The notes under the pieces: generated by a model
The model's database searches: none
Told to the model about the DNA's origin: nothing
The model's input: only the letters and a program-made list of their open reading frames with translations
DNA from: Panaeolus papilionaceus
Lineage: Eukaryota; Basidiomycota; Agaricomycetes; Agaricales
Direction: 5' to 3'
DNA: 64,000 nucleotides
Assembly: GCA_015501605.1 (NCBI GenBank)
Contig: JADNRZ010000014.1
Location: 744,001-808,000, forward strand
Part shown: positions 11,447 to 21,546 of the stretch, one piece after another
How the letters are laid out: each line of letters begins with the position of its first letter
Numbering within the stretch: the first letter of the stretch is position 1
Program-made: the position numbers and the translations under genes

Positions 11447-14400
11447 ATGCCTCCCAGACGCCGACTCGCAGCCCTGGTAGGGATTTCACCATCGGATGCT
11501 CCAGAACAAGCGCTGCCAGCTGTTCTCAACTACACTGGCAGAAAGGAATGTCCTTGTGGATGCTGCCAAAAGGTTGCGCGGAGCACAGCACTTCGGCATC
11601 TTCAGGGGACAGGTGGTGAAAGAACGAGAATTGTCGACGAAGTCAACCAAATCACAGCAGCCTTTTACGCCAATCAATCCCATTTACGCGTCCTATCTGG
11701 CGAGGGCGCTCAGAACCCCCTTCCCATTGACAATGATCACCCTCAAAGTCCCTCTGATAATCCTGACGTTCAAATGTACGACCTTGAAGCCACAGAACTG
11801 GGGCTTGGGATTACAAATGATGTCCCCACTGGCAACGACCTTCTGGCAGATGCTGTGAATCGCCGACTGCGTTCATCATCCAATTTACGATGGGCCCAAG
11901 GTCCTCAACTGGGGGGTGTTGGTGACAGCGAAGAGGAGGAGGAGGAGGAGCGAGAGCGGCGTAGCCGCATTAGGACTGGCCTCTCGGGAGAGTTAAGGTC
12001 CGGTGCTCTTGAGGGAAATCTTGATGAGGACGACGAGCGTGAAGATGCTGGGGACGAGGACGAGGATGGGGACGAGGACGAGGATGAGGACGAGGACGAG
12101 GGTGAGGACGAGGACGAGGATGAAGACGCAGATGCAGACGAAGTCATGGATGAGTGGGGGCAGGGGGGAGTAGGGGACTACGAAGACAACAGCGAGGTCC
12201 AGGGAGGAGAGGATGGATCTGAGCAAGTCGGCCAGCTGAATGACCCTATGTATGAGGACGAGGAGGAAGGATGGGCCAATGATGCCAGTGCACTTGCTGG
12301 CGCATTGGCAGACGTCGCTCTTCGTGAGGCATTTGCACGGGAAGCTGCAGCAGCGGCCATTCTAGGTTAGCTGGGACCTGTTGATCAATCTAGACCCAAA
12401 TCTCATGTAAACGCAGATGACTATGACCTTGCTCTCGTCCGCCTCTATGTTCTCAAAGTGGAATCGCACCTCACAGAACGCACCTACAACAGGCTCTTCA
12501 AAGCATTCCCCAACACTACACAGGAATCATTGAAGATGACCCGGAAGCACGTCAAAGCCTTATCTGGTTTCAACAGTGTCAGGTACAGCTGCTGTGTTAA
12601 CAGCTGTGTATGCTTCGTTGGGCCATACAGCGACTTCGACAGGTGTCCCTTCTGTGGTCAAGCTCGCTTCAAACAGAATGGGAAGCCTCGCAAATTCTTC
12701 GAATACATCCCACTCATCCCTCGCCTCAAAGCAATGCTCGCAAATCCAACTACCGCCAATGATATGACATATCGCTCACAGCACCAACCTGATGCCGATT
12801 TGTACGACGATGTTTTCAGTGGCTCCCTCTATCAAAGTTTGCTTTCTCGTGACATCCCAGACTCCAACCCGCCCACCAAATTCTTTTCCGATCATCGTGA
12901 CATCGCATTAGGTCTCTCTACCGACGGCTTTACTCCCTTTAATCGCCGTGACAAGACCTGTTGGCCAGTCATACTCTTCAATTACAACCTACCACCAACA
13001 CTATGCTTCAAGAAGAAGTATTGCATCAATGTCGGTACTATACCCGGTCCTTCCAAGCCAAAGGACTGGGATTCCTTTTGCGTCATGCTTGTTGAGGAAC
13101 TTGTCAAACTTGAACTGGGCGTGGAGGCTTACGATGGTGTTCAACACCAACTATTTCTTCTTCGCGCCTTTCTGCTCCTTGTATTTGGTGACATTCCTGC
13201 CGTCTCTCTTGTGATGCGCATGAAGGGGCATAATAGCTTGCACCCCTGCCGGTGGTGCAATATCGCTGGGGTTGCTGTGCGCACGAACGATGCCAGTGCA
13301 GGTGACGCCCAGAGCCGCTCAGGTTATAAACGCACGCATTATGTTCCTCTCTCCCGTCTCAACCTCACAGCAGGTGGCACTCAAGTACAACCTGTTGCAT
13401 ATGATGCTGCTGCTCTTCCTCTCCGTACCCATGCAGCGTTCTTGGACCAAGCAACTCAGGTTCAAATGGCAACAACCCAGACAGTTTCAAAGGCCCTCGC
13501 CAAGAAGTACGGCATCAAGGGCATTCCTCGTCTTTCCTGTCTTTCCTCCATCTCCTTCCCTGATTCATTTCCCTATGATTTCATGCACCTTATCTGGGAG
13601 AATACACTCAAGAACCTCATTCAACTCTGGACAGGGGCATTCAAGGAAACAGCAGTGTCGCATGCAGGGCAGCCTTACCATATCGAGACCAAAATGTGGA
13701 ACAAGATTGGTTCAGATACTCTTGCGACTGGGAGAACGATTCCGTTAGCTTTTGGAGCAGTCGTACCCAACATCGCAAAGAAGGGTGTTATCCTAACAGC
13801 CGAAATGTACTCTAACTGGGCGCTCTATATTGCCCCTGTGCTCTTACAGAACTGTTTCGGCGATGTTGCCTATTACGAGCACTTTCTGCTTTTGGTCCGA
13901 CTCATTAGGCTTTGTCTTGCCATCGACATGTCATGCGAGGACGTCGACGAAGTCGAAGCTGGGTTCAGAAAATGGGTCCAACAGTATGAATCGTGAGTTG
14001 CATTTGACTTGCATATTTGGTACCTAGTGACTAACTCTAAATTCTTTTAGGCTGTACTACATGTTTGATCCCCGACGTCTCCCATGCTGCCCTCTCACCA
14101 TACATGCCTTGCTTCACATCGCCGATGGTATCAGAGCCTGTGGTCCTGTTTGGACCTATTGGGCATACCCGATGGAGAGACATTGTAATACCCTTCTCCA
14201 AGCCATCCGGAGTCGGCGACAACCCTACACATCAATTTCTAATTTCGTCACAGCGACAGCTCAACTCGATCAAATACGGCTCTTGTACGATGCAGACGAG
14301 CAACTCAATTTGGATCCTGACCCCTGACATATGGATTGGTTGTTCCTCATGAAGACTGTATGTTGTGTTTTTTTTTGTATTTACATGAATCCAGGCATGT

Positions 14401-15064
14401 TGATTCTCGTCCACAGACCAAAACTTTAAGCTCACGCCTCCTATGGGGCCAGACTCCTTGACTTCCGAACAAATTCACAAAATTCATGTTCACCTGGTCA
14501 CGCGACAGTGGGGTTCCCGTTTGGCAGATGTCAAGGCCAGGTTTCCGTTAAAAGACAAGGTGCTTCAGTTTGGTAGGATTGTCATGCTTGACTCGGGTGA
14601 TATAATTCGTGCGCACGAGTCGCTCAAAGTGCAGGAGGATACACAGGATAATACCTTCATTTGGGTAAGCTGTTCTCTCGCTCCCAAAGTGCCACGGACG
14701 CATCTAATAAGAACTTATCTTATAGTATATTTGCTCCGTTGATGCCAACACAGCTTATGCTCGACGACCGGAGGAAATGATGGAAGAGTATTTTTTTGGC
14801 CGACTTTTGCGCACCTTTGTTCTTGACATGCCTGATGCACCAGAACGACCGCAGACGTTGGTCCTCGCTCTCGTCCAACAAATCAACGCTCGCTATGACG
14901 AAGATATTGGAGGGTTCAGCTACAAGGAAGCAGATGTCGGCTTCAAGACCGATGAAATCATTGATCTCCACACCATTCAGTGTGTCGTTGGAAGGGTTTA
15001 TCATAGCACGAGTAAGACCTGGTACTTTGTGGATCGCACAGCATCTGTTGGGTCGCGTCAGTAG
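11447..15064 (+). pseudogene. Tnp2-family (CACTA/EnSpm-type) transposase with two in-frame stops
   Basis: Four exons (11447-13992, 14051-14357, 14431-14664, 14726-15064) hold about 1140 codons. An N-terminal zinc-finger-like motif (ECPCGCCQKVARSTALRHL) is followed by a very acidic Glu/Asp tract. The Tnp2 core then shows CCVNSCVCF...DRCPFCGQARF, LGLSTDGFTPF (a likely catalytic Asp), CWPVILFNYNLPP and GHNSLHPCRWC. A DUF4218-like part follows (CPLTIHALLHIADGIRACGPVWTYWAYPMER). These motifs match plant and fungal CACTA transposases, which cut and paste DNA in the nucleus. A TAG at 12368-12370 separates the N-terminal region from the core in the same frame, and a TGA at 14325-14327 interrupts the second exon after NLDPDP. 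No intron of plausible size removes either, so the gene is probably dead; a single C-to-T change would explain each stop. Confidence 0.85.
12041..12132 (+). repeat. GAGGAC-type acidic-codon microsatellite inside the transposase
   Basis: Tandem GAGGAC/GAGGAT/GAGGGT hexamers encode an almost uninterrupted Glu-Asp tract. The antisense reading gives a Ser/Pro-rich frame that is only a shadow. Confidence 0.7.
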
Positions 15065-16073
15065 ATTTATCAACTCGGTTTTGTCTTGGTGTAATATGTA
15101 GTTGTATTTCTTATCTCGTGTTGTAATAAGTTGTCGACGTCCTTTGTACAATATTCAGTCCATATGTTTCATTTTTCTTTTCATTATATATGTCTACTTT
15201 CCATATTCAGCCATAATTTTTTCCTCCCCACAAACACACCTCATTTCCCGTCTCAAATGATGAAGTACAATTCCCAACCCCATGTCCATAAATTCTGCCC
15301 CCTTCATTTACCAGGGCGATATTTTCCTCCGCTCATTCTCACCTTGTCTCCTGATAGCGGAAACCCCCACCTCAATGGACGTACTTTCTCGTCTTAAAAC
15401 CCTACCCGTCAGGTTTCACGCCCTCTATGGTTTTACAGTGAATGCTCAAGTTACGAAGAGCGCTCCCGACCTCCAAGGTCCCTGCTTGAGTTGATTGCCA
15501 AAGCTGCTCGACCCCTCGGACGTTCTTCGACGCCGAGATGATCAATCCCACAACCCCGGAGTTGTAGATTCTGCTGTGTCCATTTAGAACTCCTTCCATC
15601 GCTTCAGAAATTGTCACGACCCTGATTTCCGCTTAAAGGGCGGGAACAAGATAGTCTTAGTACATCCATCAACATCGATCCTCATTAGCAGATGGCTGGT
15701 CTTTGACCCGCAAGCGTATATGACCTCAGGTACAAGTGCTAAATAGAATGCGGGGAGAAGTGCAATGCAGATTGTGGATCTCTGTGGAGCAAGATACCAC
15801 GCCCCTTCATTTCGATTTCGCAAACGTATCTCTTCCAGAAGTCATGCTGATACCAACACTCCAATTTTGGGATGTCGCTACTAACATCTTGCGGTGTTCA
15901 ATTCGTGTCCGTATCCTGAACTTTGTGATACCATACAGGTAAAGTCACCTGGACGATCCCTTCTCTGTTTGACTGGGGAAATGATATCCATGACACCATT
16001 TGTTGTGGATGTTTTTTTTGTGATTGCAATAAAAAAAATTTGATATTTTACTTCCACCTGTGCCTCTGAGCCA
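15065..16073. other. Interval between the transposase and the second beta-trefoil-like gene
   Basis: No supported gene. If the transposon block has a right terminus it should lie here, but neither a TAGTG-type end nor copies of the 11-bp repeats were recognised. Confidence 0.45.
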
Positions 16074-16080
16074 TATATAA
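16074..16080 (+). promoter_or_regulatory. TATA box of the second beta-trefoil-like gene
   Basis: TATATAA lies about 76 nt upstream of the ATG and mirrors the promoter of copy 1. Confidence 0.55.
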
Positions 16081-16155
16081 GAAGAGCCACCAGAGGGTCG
16101 TCCCCAACACCCCAACCTTGTCACCAGACTTGCTCAAATACCAATCTTTAGTACA

Positions 16156-16830
16156 ATGTCTTTGCCCATCCCCCTTCCTCCTGGCGTTTACTACATCCTC
16201 CAGAATGCTACCCCCCGTGGTAGTCCTAATTTCAACAAGAATGTTATCACTGGCCCTAACACGGCCGGACAGACGCTTGATTTTTCACCATACAACGTTA
16301 ACTCCATAAGCCCATATCAGCAGGTGAGTGACTGAGTACTTCCCACCCGGCCGCATTTCAATTACTGAACTGACATACCAACAAATGACAGTGGTTGATT
16401 ACAGGCGACGGCGGTATCATGAACATGGGGAACCTCAACTATTTCGCCGTCCCAAATGAGCCAGGGTTCACAGTTCAGTCAGCACAAGTTCCCACTCGTT
16501 CTGCAATCAGCATTACCCAAGCATAGTATGTGTTGTTTCCTCCTTTTCCTGTCCCATATGTTTGAACTTACTCTACGCTATTACTTGGTAGCACAGGAAC
16601 CGCGAACGACAGCATTCCTGGGCAAAGTAATTTGCCAGGCTGGGTTGGAACCATCATGACCGCTGATGGGCAAGGGAAATACTGGTATAGCAATAACAAC
16701 GATGTGAGATGCCCCTCATATAACGCTCATCCCTTCGAGGCTATGGAGGACTAATCTCATGTTCCTCAAGGTCATGCTTACAGGAACTCCAACGCTTTGG
16801 GCCTTCGTGAACGTGGCTAGCATGAAATAA
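16156..16830 (+). CDS. Small beta-trefoil-like protein, possible mushroom protease inhibitor or lectin (copy 2)
   Basis: Exons 16156-16323, 16392-16525, 16592-16703 and 16771-16830 encode 157 aa, the same length and exon phases as copy 1. The sequence keeps the PPGVYYILQ opening, the TGDGGIMNMGNLNYFAVPNE core, PGWVGTIMTADG and the LWAFVNVASMK end. Most differences are single substitutions near loops (for example RGSP against GLLP at residues 21-24, and NNND against NSGT near residue 137), where protease-binding or sugar-binding loops of trefoil proteins often diverge. No secretion signal is present. Both copies point the same way and flank the transposon block. The trefoil fold is inferred from length and strand pattern, not from a search. 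Confidence 0.6.
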
Positions 16831-18120
16831 GCAGGTTATGGAAGTTGCAGTAATAGGTATATTACTACACGGTTTGCGATTGGTGGACAAATTCTTGCTA
16901 TATTGCAACACATGTAGATATCGTTTGTTGTGCTATTGCTATTAGTTTAGTGAAGGCTATCTGCAGTGCTCCAAGATTTTATTCGTGTGCATTGTGAATT
17001 TGTTCTTCCCCAAATGAAAAACAAGTGTCGCGTTAGCATCTTGCAACCCGTTTCAGCAACAGGAATGTCAAGGCTGGGGTCGACGATGCCAGGGCCTAGA
17101 GTACGCGTCATCGGCACTCCAAAGCAAGTTCGAAATATCATTACATAGCCACGCTGTACGCGCCCATCCCCCATCAAACCACTGAGACTGGTCTGTGTCG
17201 GATAGTTACCATACTCGGCCACTAAATTTCTGCGCGATCACACAGAACGTGGGAGGCCTCATTATAACTTATAAGCAGTCCCAAATTAAAGGCCATTGAT
17301 TTTGATTTACATAGAATCCATGCTTATGTATACAATCCGCTCATTACTTCCACAATGCAGCATTCGCCTCCGCGAACCCTTCAACGTAGTCTTCCCAATG
17401 CACTTGGCCTCCTTAGGATCGAATTCCGAACGGATGGATGGGCCACGTTGAACTTGAATGTTCCTCGACTTGATGCCGAGACACAGTTGCTCCTCATCGA
17501 ATCAGCATTCGATGTTGGGTCGATGTCTGGGCGGACTCTGCTTAATGGTGACTGAGCTGGCTTGGTCCTTTGTAGGTCGTTCATCATAAGCCGTCTCGAA
17601 CAGGTGTAGGATCGCTATTTGACAACCATCACTCAAGCGTCTTGGTGTCTTACTAGAAAGCCCTGGAATGGTCGTCCCTCAGTGTGACGAGCCAAAGCAG
17701 TTCGGGAATTATCTTTCCAAGCGCAGTACGCAGGCCAGTTGTTCGCAGCTGCGCTTCGCCAACATATTCTAGCCAGATACGTGTACCATTGAGGTTGATA
17801 TGCCGCAATCCAGTGCAGTAGCATACTTGTTCGATATGAATCTTCCTCTGGCTTGGCAAGATTGTTATCATCCACCGCTCTTGTACACACACTGCGATGG
17901 CGTTGAAGATTGTTGTACGTGCCTCCCACAAGTATAGGCCCTGTAGCCAAAGGGGTTCCGAAGATAGGGAGTCCGGGACAAAACGCATGATGGCACAGCG
18001 ATACGAATTTCGACTCCTACAAACGTGTCACAATATATGTGTTTTAGGAAAAATCATCTACATGGAAAACAATTCGTGCTTTAGACCACCGTCTACCGTC
18101 AGAAGAATTTTTCCTATCTT
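16831..18120. other. Gene-poor interval with a fimbrin fragment and an unresolved minus-strand frame
   Basis: Besides the fimbrin-like piece at 17047-17093, two overlapping minus-strand frames (17988-17653 and 17950-17633) follow the F-box/LRR-like gene. The first contains CTGLRHINLNGTRIWLEYV, which has leucine-rich-repeat character. It could be an extra 3' exon or a remnant of a related gene. I could not join it cleanly, so it is not called as a gene. Confidence 0.4.
17047..17093 (-). pseudogene. Fragment of a fimbrin exon
   Basis: These 47 bp match 25327-25373 in the fimbrin gene with only two mismatches and in the same orientation. The encoded piece GPGIVDPSLDIPVAETG equals fimbrin RPGIVDPSLVIPVAETG. 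Similarity stops abruptly on both sides. It is a short captured or duplicated exon piece with no open gene around it. Confidence 0.75.
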
Positions 18121-19746
18121 CTATTCAAACAAGGCGTGATTAAAAGGTGCCCTAACATGCAACAGGATTCGTGACATACCATCGAAGCCACCCAAAGATG
18201 TTGCTGCAAAAATGCCGTAACCTCCAACAAGACTGTCGACCATTTCATCCGTAACGTCCTCTTCGCGCTTGAGGATGTTGGGGTTATCGTCCACCAGGAG
18301 ATAAATCTCCACTTCGCTTAGCCCCATGAACCCCGACCCCGACTGTGTATCGAACAACGACGATGACACGAAGGTGCCCCAAGACTGGAGAAAAGCGATC
18401 TCTGAGTGATCCACCACCGTGGCCTCGTCATTGTTGGTTGCTGTAAGATCCGGGTGTTGTAAAAGTCGATCCAAAGTGAAAGATGGATAGAAAGATGTAA
18501 CCAGAGGGGAAACAGTTTCAGTACATAGATTCACATTGGTAACGAGGTCCAAGATCTCCATAGATTGGTATTTAAACGATATGCTCAAGTTAGACTTGCG
18601 GAAATGCTGGACCAAGTTGACCACAGACACTATAGTCGGGGGAAAGACTAACAGGTCATCCAAGGGTTAAGACAGATAACGATAGTTTCAGCACGACTTT
18701 TCAATGATTCAAGCAGGGAATTGAGACGGCGCACCTCCAAAAGAGAAAGACTGAAGCGTACCAGCCACGTCTCTGAGAAGAGGAGTCACTACCGAAAACT
18801 CGGCATATCCAGAGAGAATGACACTGAGTGTTGTAAGATGGTCAAACGGTTTGACCCCTTTTTCCTCTCCTTTTCCATAGAAATATTGGAGTAAAGCGGT
18901 GACAGAGGCCGTAAAGGCGCCTAGCCCCCCGAGATATCGAGCGCATTGCTCCAAAGCCAAAGTCCGTATTTGGAAGGAAGGCGCTGGCATGTGGGCTATC
19001 GCTAATGCAGAGCATTCCTTGATATCTGCCCTAATGATCCGAAGTACTTCGAGATTGGGAAAGTAGGATAAAGTGGAGACAAGAAGGTCCATTTTCCTCC
19101 AAGTTAGACTGCGGATCGTGTGGATCGGTTCTGTCAAATCAGGAAAAGGATGGCAACGGTCCAAGGACAAGGTGGTCAGAGAAGGGCACGCAAATAGCAT
19201 TGTATAAGGAATATCCGACATCTTTTTGACCACCAAGGTGTCTAGTGTTCCTTTGGTTGCATGGCTCTTGATAAGGCGGGTGCAAAATAACCCCACCTCG
19301 TCTGCCGCACTAATTCTCTCCTGGCCCTCCCTCCGCCTGTTGGAATAACAGACAGCAATATACCTGACGTCTGAAAGGCTAAGCAGTGCATCCGTCCTCT
19401 TCTGAAGGTCGGCTTCCGACGATTCTGGCCATGTAAACGCGTCTAGTGAAATACTGATTTGTTGGACGGCTCTCTGCACGCTTGGTGTGGCTTTAAGAAT
19501 GCTGGCAAGACGATCCAACCTCCCTTCCCCGTCGTCATCGAGGCCAACTTCAGCAAGTCTAAACAAATGAGCCCTGGAGAGTGCTAAAAAAAACCTAGAG
19601 ACGAGGGCACATCTTTTGAGGGTAGACTTTTGGTCTTCTGTGAGCGCGACTATCAGTGGTCGTGCTGCAAGAATGCTGATTATTGCTTCAAATATCTCTG
19701 GCGGAAACACAGGGCCTTCAAGTGGTTGATGATTGGGTCCATCCAT
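18121..19746 (-). CDS. F-box-like/leucine-rich protein
   Basis: Two exons (19746-18735 and 18647-18121) join in frame across an 87-nt intron to give 512 aa. The N-terminus has an F-box-like segment (VFPPEIFEAIISILAARP...LKRCALVSRFFLALSRAHLF, about residues 16-60). Leucine-rich, weakly repetitive sequence follows (SLTTLSLDRC, TIRSLTWRKMDLL, NLEVLRIIRADIKECSAL). This layout is common in the very large F-box families of mushrooms, where the F-box binds Skp1 of an SCF ubiquitin ligase and the repeats are thought to bind the target. The ATG at 19746 was chosen because the longer frame upstream lacks an ATG. Target and function are unknown. Confidence 0.65.
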
Positions 19747-20149
19747 CGTGACTCGGCGATTGAAATTGTGGTGTAGTCCTGAGATTCGATAGTCGAAGGG
19801 GCTGTCAGTACAGAGAATCTGAAGGGTAATGGTTATCAGCAAGGAAGTGCTACCCAGAGCGCAACTTGTCGAATCGTTCAAGAAAGGCAGTGCAACATGC
19901 CATAGCCTATTCCGAGATGGTGTTTCAATTGATGGAGTATTAGTTCGGGTTCAACAATGGAAAACCTCGTTTTCTCAGGCCCCTGTCGAATATCTGCACA
20001 GCATAAGTACTGACCCGTGTTTTGGAATGGGTTGTATGGATTGCCGATTCAAGGGTTTAATCTCGAAATTTAATAAACCGCTCAATTATAGATGCAAAAA
20101 AATTGCTTAGTGCGTCAAGCATTGCCCGCGGCTAAGAGTTGTGAGCAAA

Positions 20150-21085
20150 CTCGACACAGCGCATGAAGCCAGCGCGTTCATCCAAGCTCCCTTACTGAGG
20201 AAAGGATCATCATCCTTATTTCGAAGGAAATGCGCCCAGTCCATTCCCTCTGGAGGATTTACGGTCATCGTCCCAGAGAGTGCTCTTCACAAAATCGTCT
20301 CGATGCGTATTGTAGTCCTCAATGGCGGTAGCCTTAGGCACGATGCAGTGGATGTTTTCCGTTTGATAACCGTCAACCATCTTGAGGATATAATCTGCGT
20401 GTAACTCGGCTCGCGTTGTAGGACCTTCATTAGACAACACATATACAATGGGGATGAAATGTACGACACGCACCGTAAGGGTCCATCGATCTCAAAAATT
20501 AATAGCCAACAGTGATAGAACAAAAATCAAATATCAACAACACTCAAAATCAGTATCATAAGCATCCACCCGCGTCATGCATACCAGCCTGACAAGCCGT
20601 CGAAGACAGGATGCACCTGGTCCCCGCATACACCCCGGAGCAGGTCAAACTTGATGTTTGAATTTAATGTATTGTTTCAATTCGTATTTCTCGCTGAAAC
20701 CTTCTAAGTATTGTTAAATCTCTTCCGCACCGGCATAGATGGATGACCAATCAGCCTTCGGTTCAAACGTATAGATATAGTTGTGCGCAGGGATATCGCA
20801 CGCAGAACTATGAAATAGGTGCACCAGTGTGGTTGATCCCTCGCAAGACATTGAAATACGAACCCAGGATAAGTGCTCTCGAACTACGTCCCACCGACAG
20901 CTTCGTTCTTTTCATGTATAACTTGCGAGCTCGAAATTCTTGAACGATCGATGTAACTTGTACGCGAGTATGAGGCCTAAAACACCTGCACCAATGCATA
21001 TTATCTTCACGTGGCGCTCGGTGAAGAGAGGCTTTTCAGATGCTGGGTCGGTAATCGAATCGTTTGGAGAATGTGCGAAGGCCAT
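20150..21085 (-). pseudogene. Remnant of a Baeyer-Villiger-type flavin monooxygenase
   Basis: The minus strand from 21085 encodes MAFAHSPNDS...HVKIICIGAGVLGLILAYKL, a Rossmann FAD site (GxGxxG), then FELASY. A 4-nt insertion follows and the frame shifts to EKNEAVGGT, a TAG replaces the expected Trp, and FESTYPG follows. After a putative intron comes ACDIPAHNYIYTFEPKADW, the diagnostic ACDIPxH segment of class B flavin monooxygenases, ending at a stop near 20720. Farther along (20473-20216) lies the C-terminal end, with GPTTRAELHADYIL, GYQTENIHCIVPKATAIEDY and HRDDFVKSTLWDDD. The NADPH-binding centre of the protein, several hundred residues, is missing. The gene is dead by deletion, frameshift and nonsense mutation. 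Confidence 0.75.
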
Positions 21086-21546
21086 ACTTAGCATTGCAGT
21101 GAACAATCATTGAATTGGGATGGTCGAATCTAGAGTTAGGAAGAACAATCACTGCTATCGATTTTCGATTTGGTTCTGCTTTCCTTTATACTCGTGCTCA
21201 TCCTCGATTTGGGCAGCAGCATTGTACATGTGAGTCGATCCTGGGATACCACCCGCCATACCCTGATAATCGACTGCAGATTGACAGCGTAGCCGACTCG
21301 AACGTCAAAAGGGAATGCTGCTGACACCAGCGCTCTTCTCAGTTAAGGAGAGTCAAAGCGCGAGGGGGAAGCAGGGACAAAACGCTTGACAGTGAGCGGC
21401 GAAAAAGTATTGGTGGACCTGAAGAACGTGCATGTAAATAGCCTTCCAACCCGAAAAAGTTCAATATAACATTTCATTCAAACGCAACCGTGTGACAGGA
21501 AGACATGAGGTAGAGCATGTACAACGTTCCATTACCTAACCCCAAT
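21086..21546. other. Intergenic stretch between the monooxygenase remnant and the oxidase
   Basis: Nothing recognisable. It includes the 3' flank of the L-amino-acid oxidase and the 5' flank of the pseudogene. Confidence 0.5.

Larger units (their letters stand above)
3815..15064. mobile_element. Putative large CACTA/Tnp2-type DNA transposon with companion genes, degenerate
   Basis: This block groups four genes in alternating orientation: A (3815-5701, minus), B (6259-7088, plus), C (7357-9770, minus) and D, the Tnp2 transposase (11447-15064, plus). An array of short repeats lies in the divergent C-D promoter region. Proteins resembling A and C accompany Tnp2-type transposases in other mushroom genomes; that is recollection, not a search result. 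B, C and D each carry at least one inactivating lesion while A is open. Terminal CACTA inverted repeats and a 3-bp target duplication were looked for by eye and not found, so the borders given are only gene borders. The block could also be two nested elements. Confidence 0.5.

Noticed and set aside
11905..12226. Minus-strand Ser/Pro- and Val/Leu-rich frames opposite the transposase
   Set aside because: They are antisense readings of the GAGGAC microsatellite that encodes the acidic tract of the transposase.
12458..13996. Independent gene starting at the Tnp2 core
   Set aside because: The proposed start codon is GTG, the frame is the same as the upstream exon, and only one TAG separates them. 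It is one interrupted gene.
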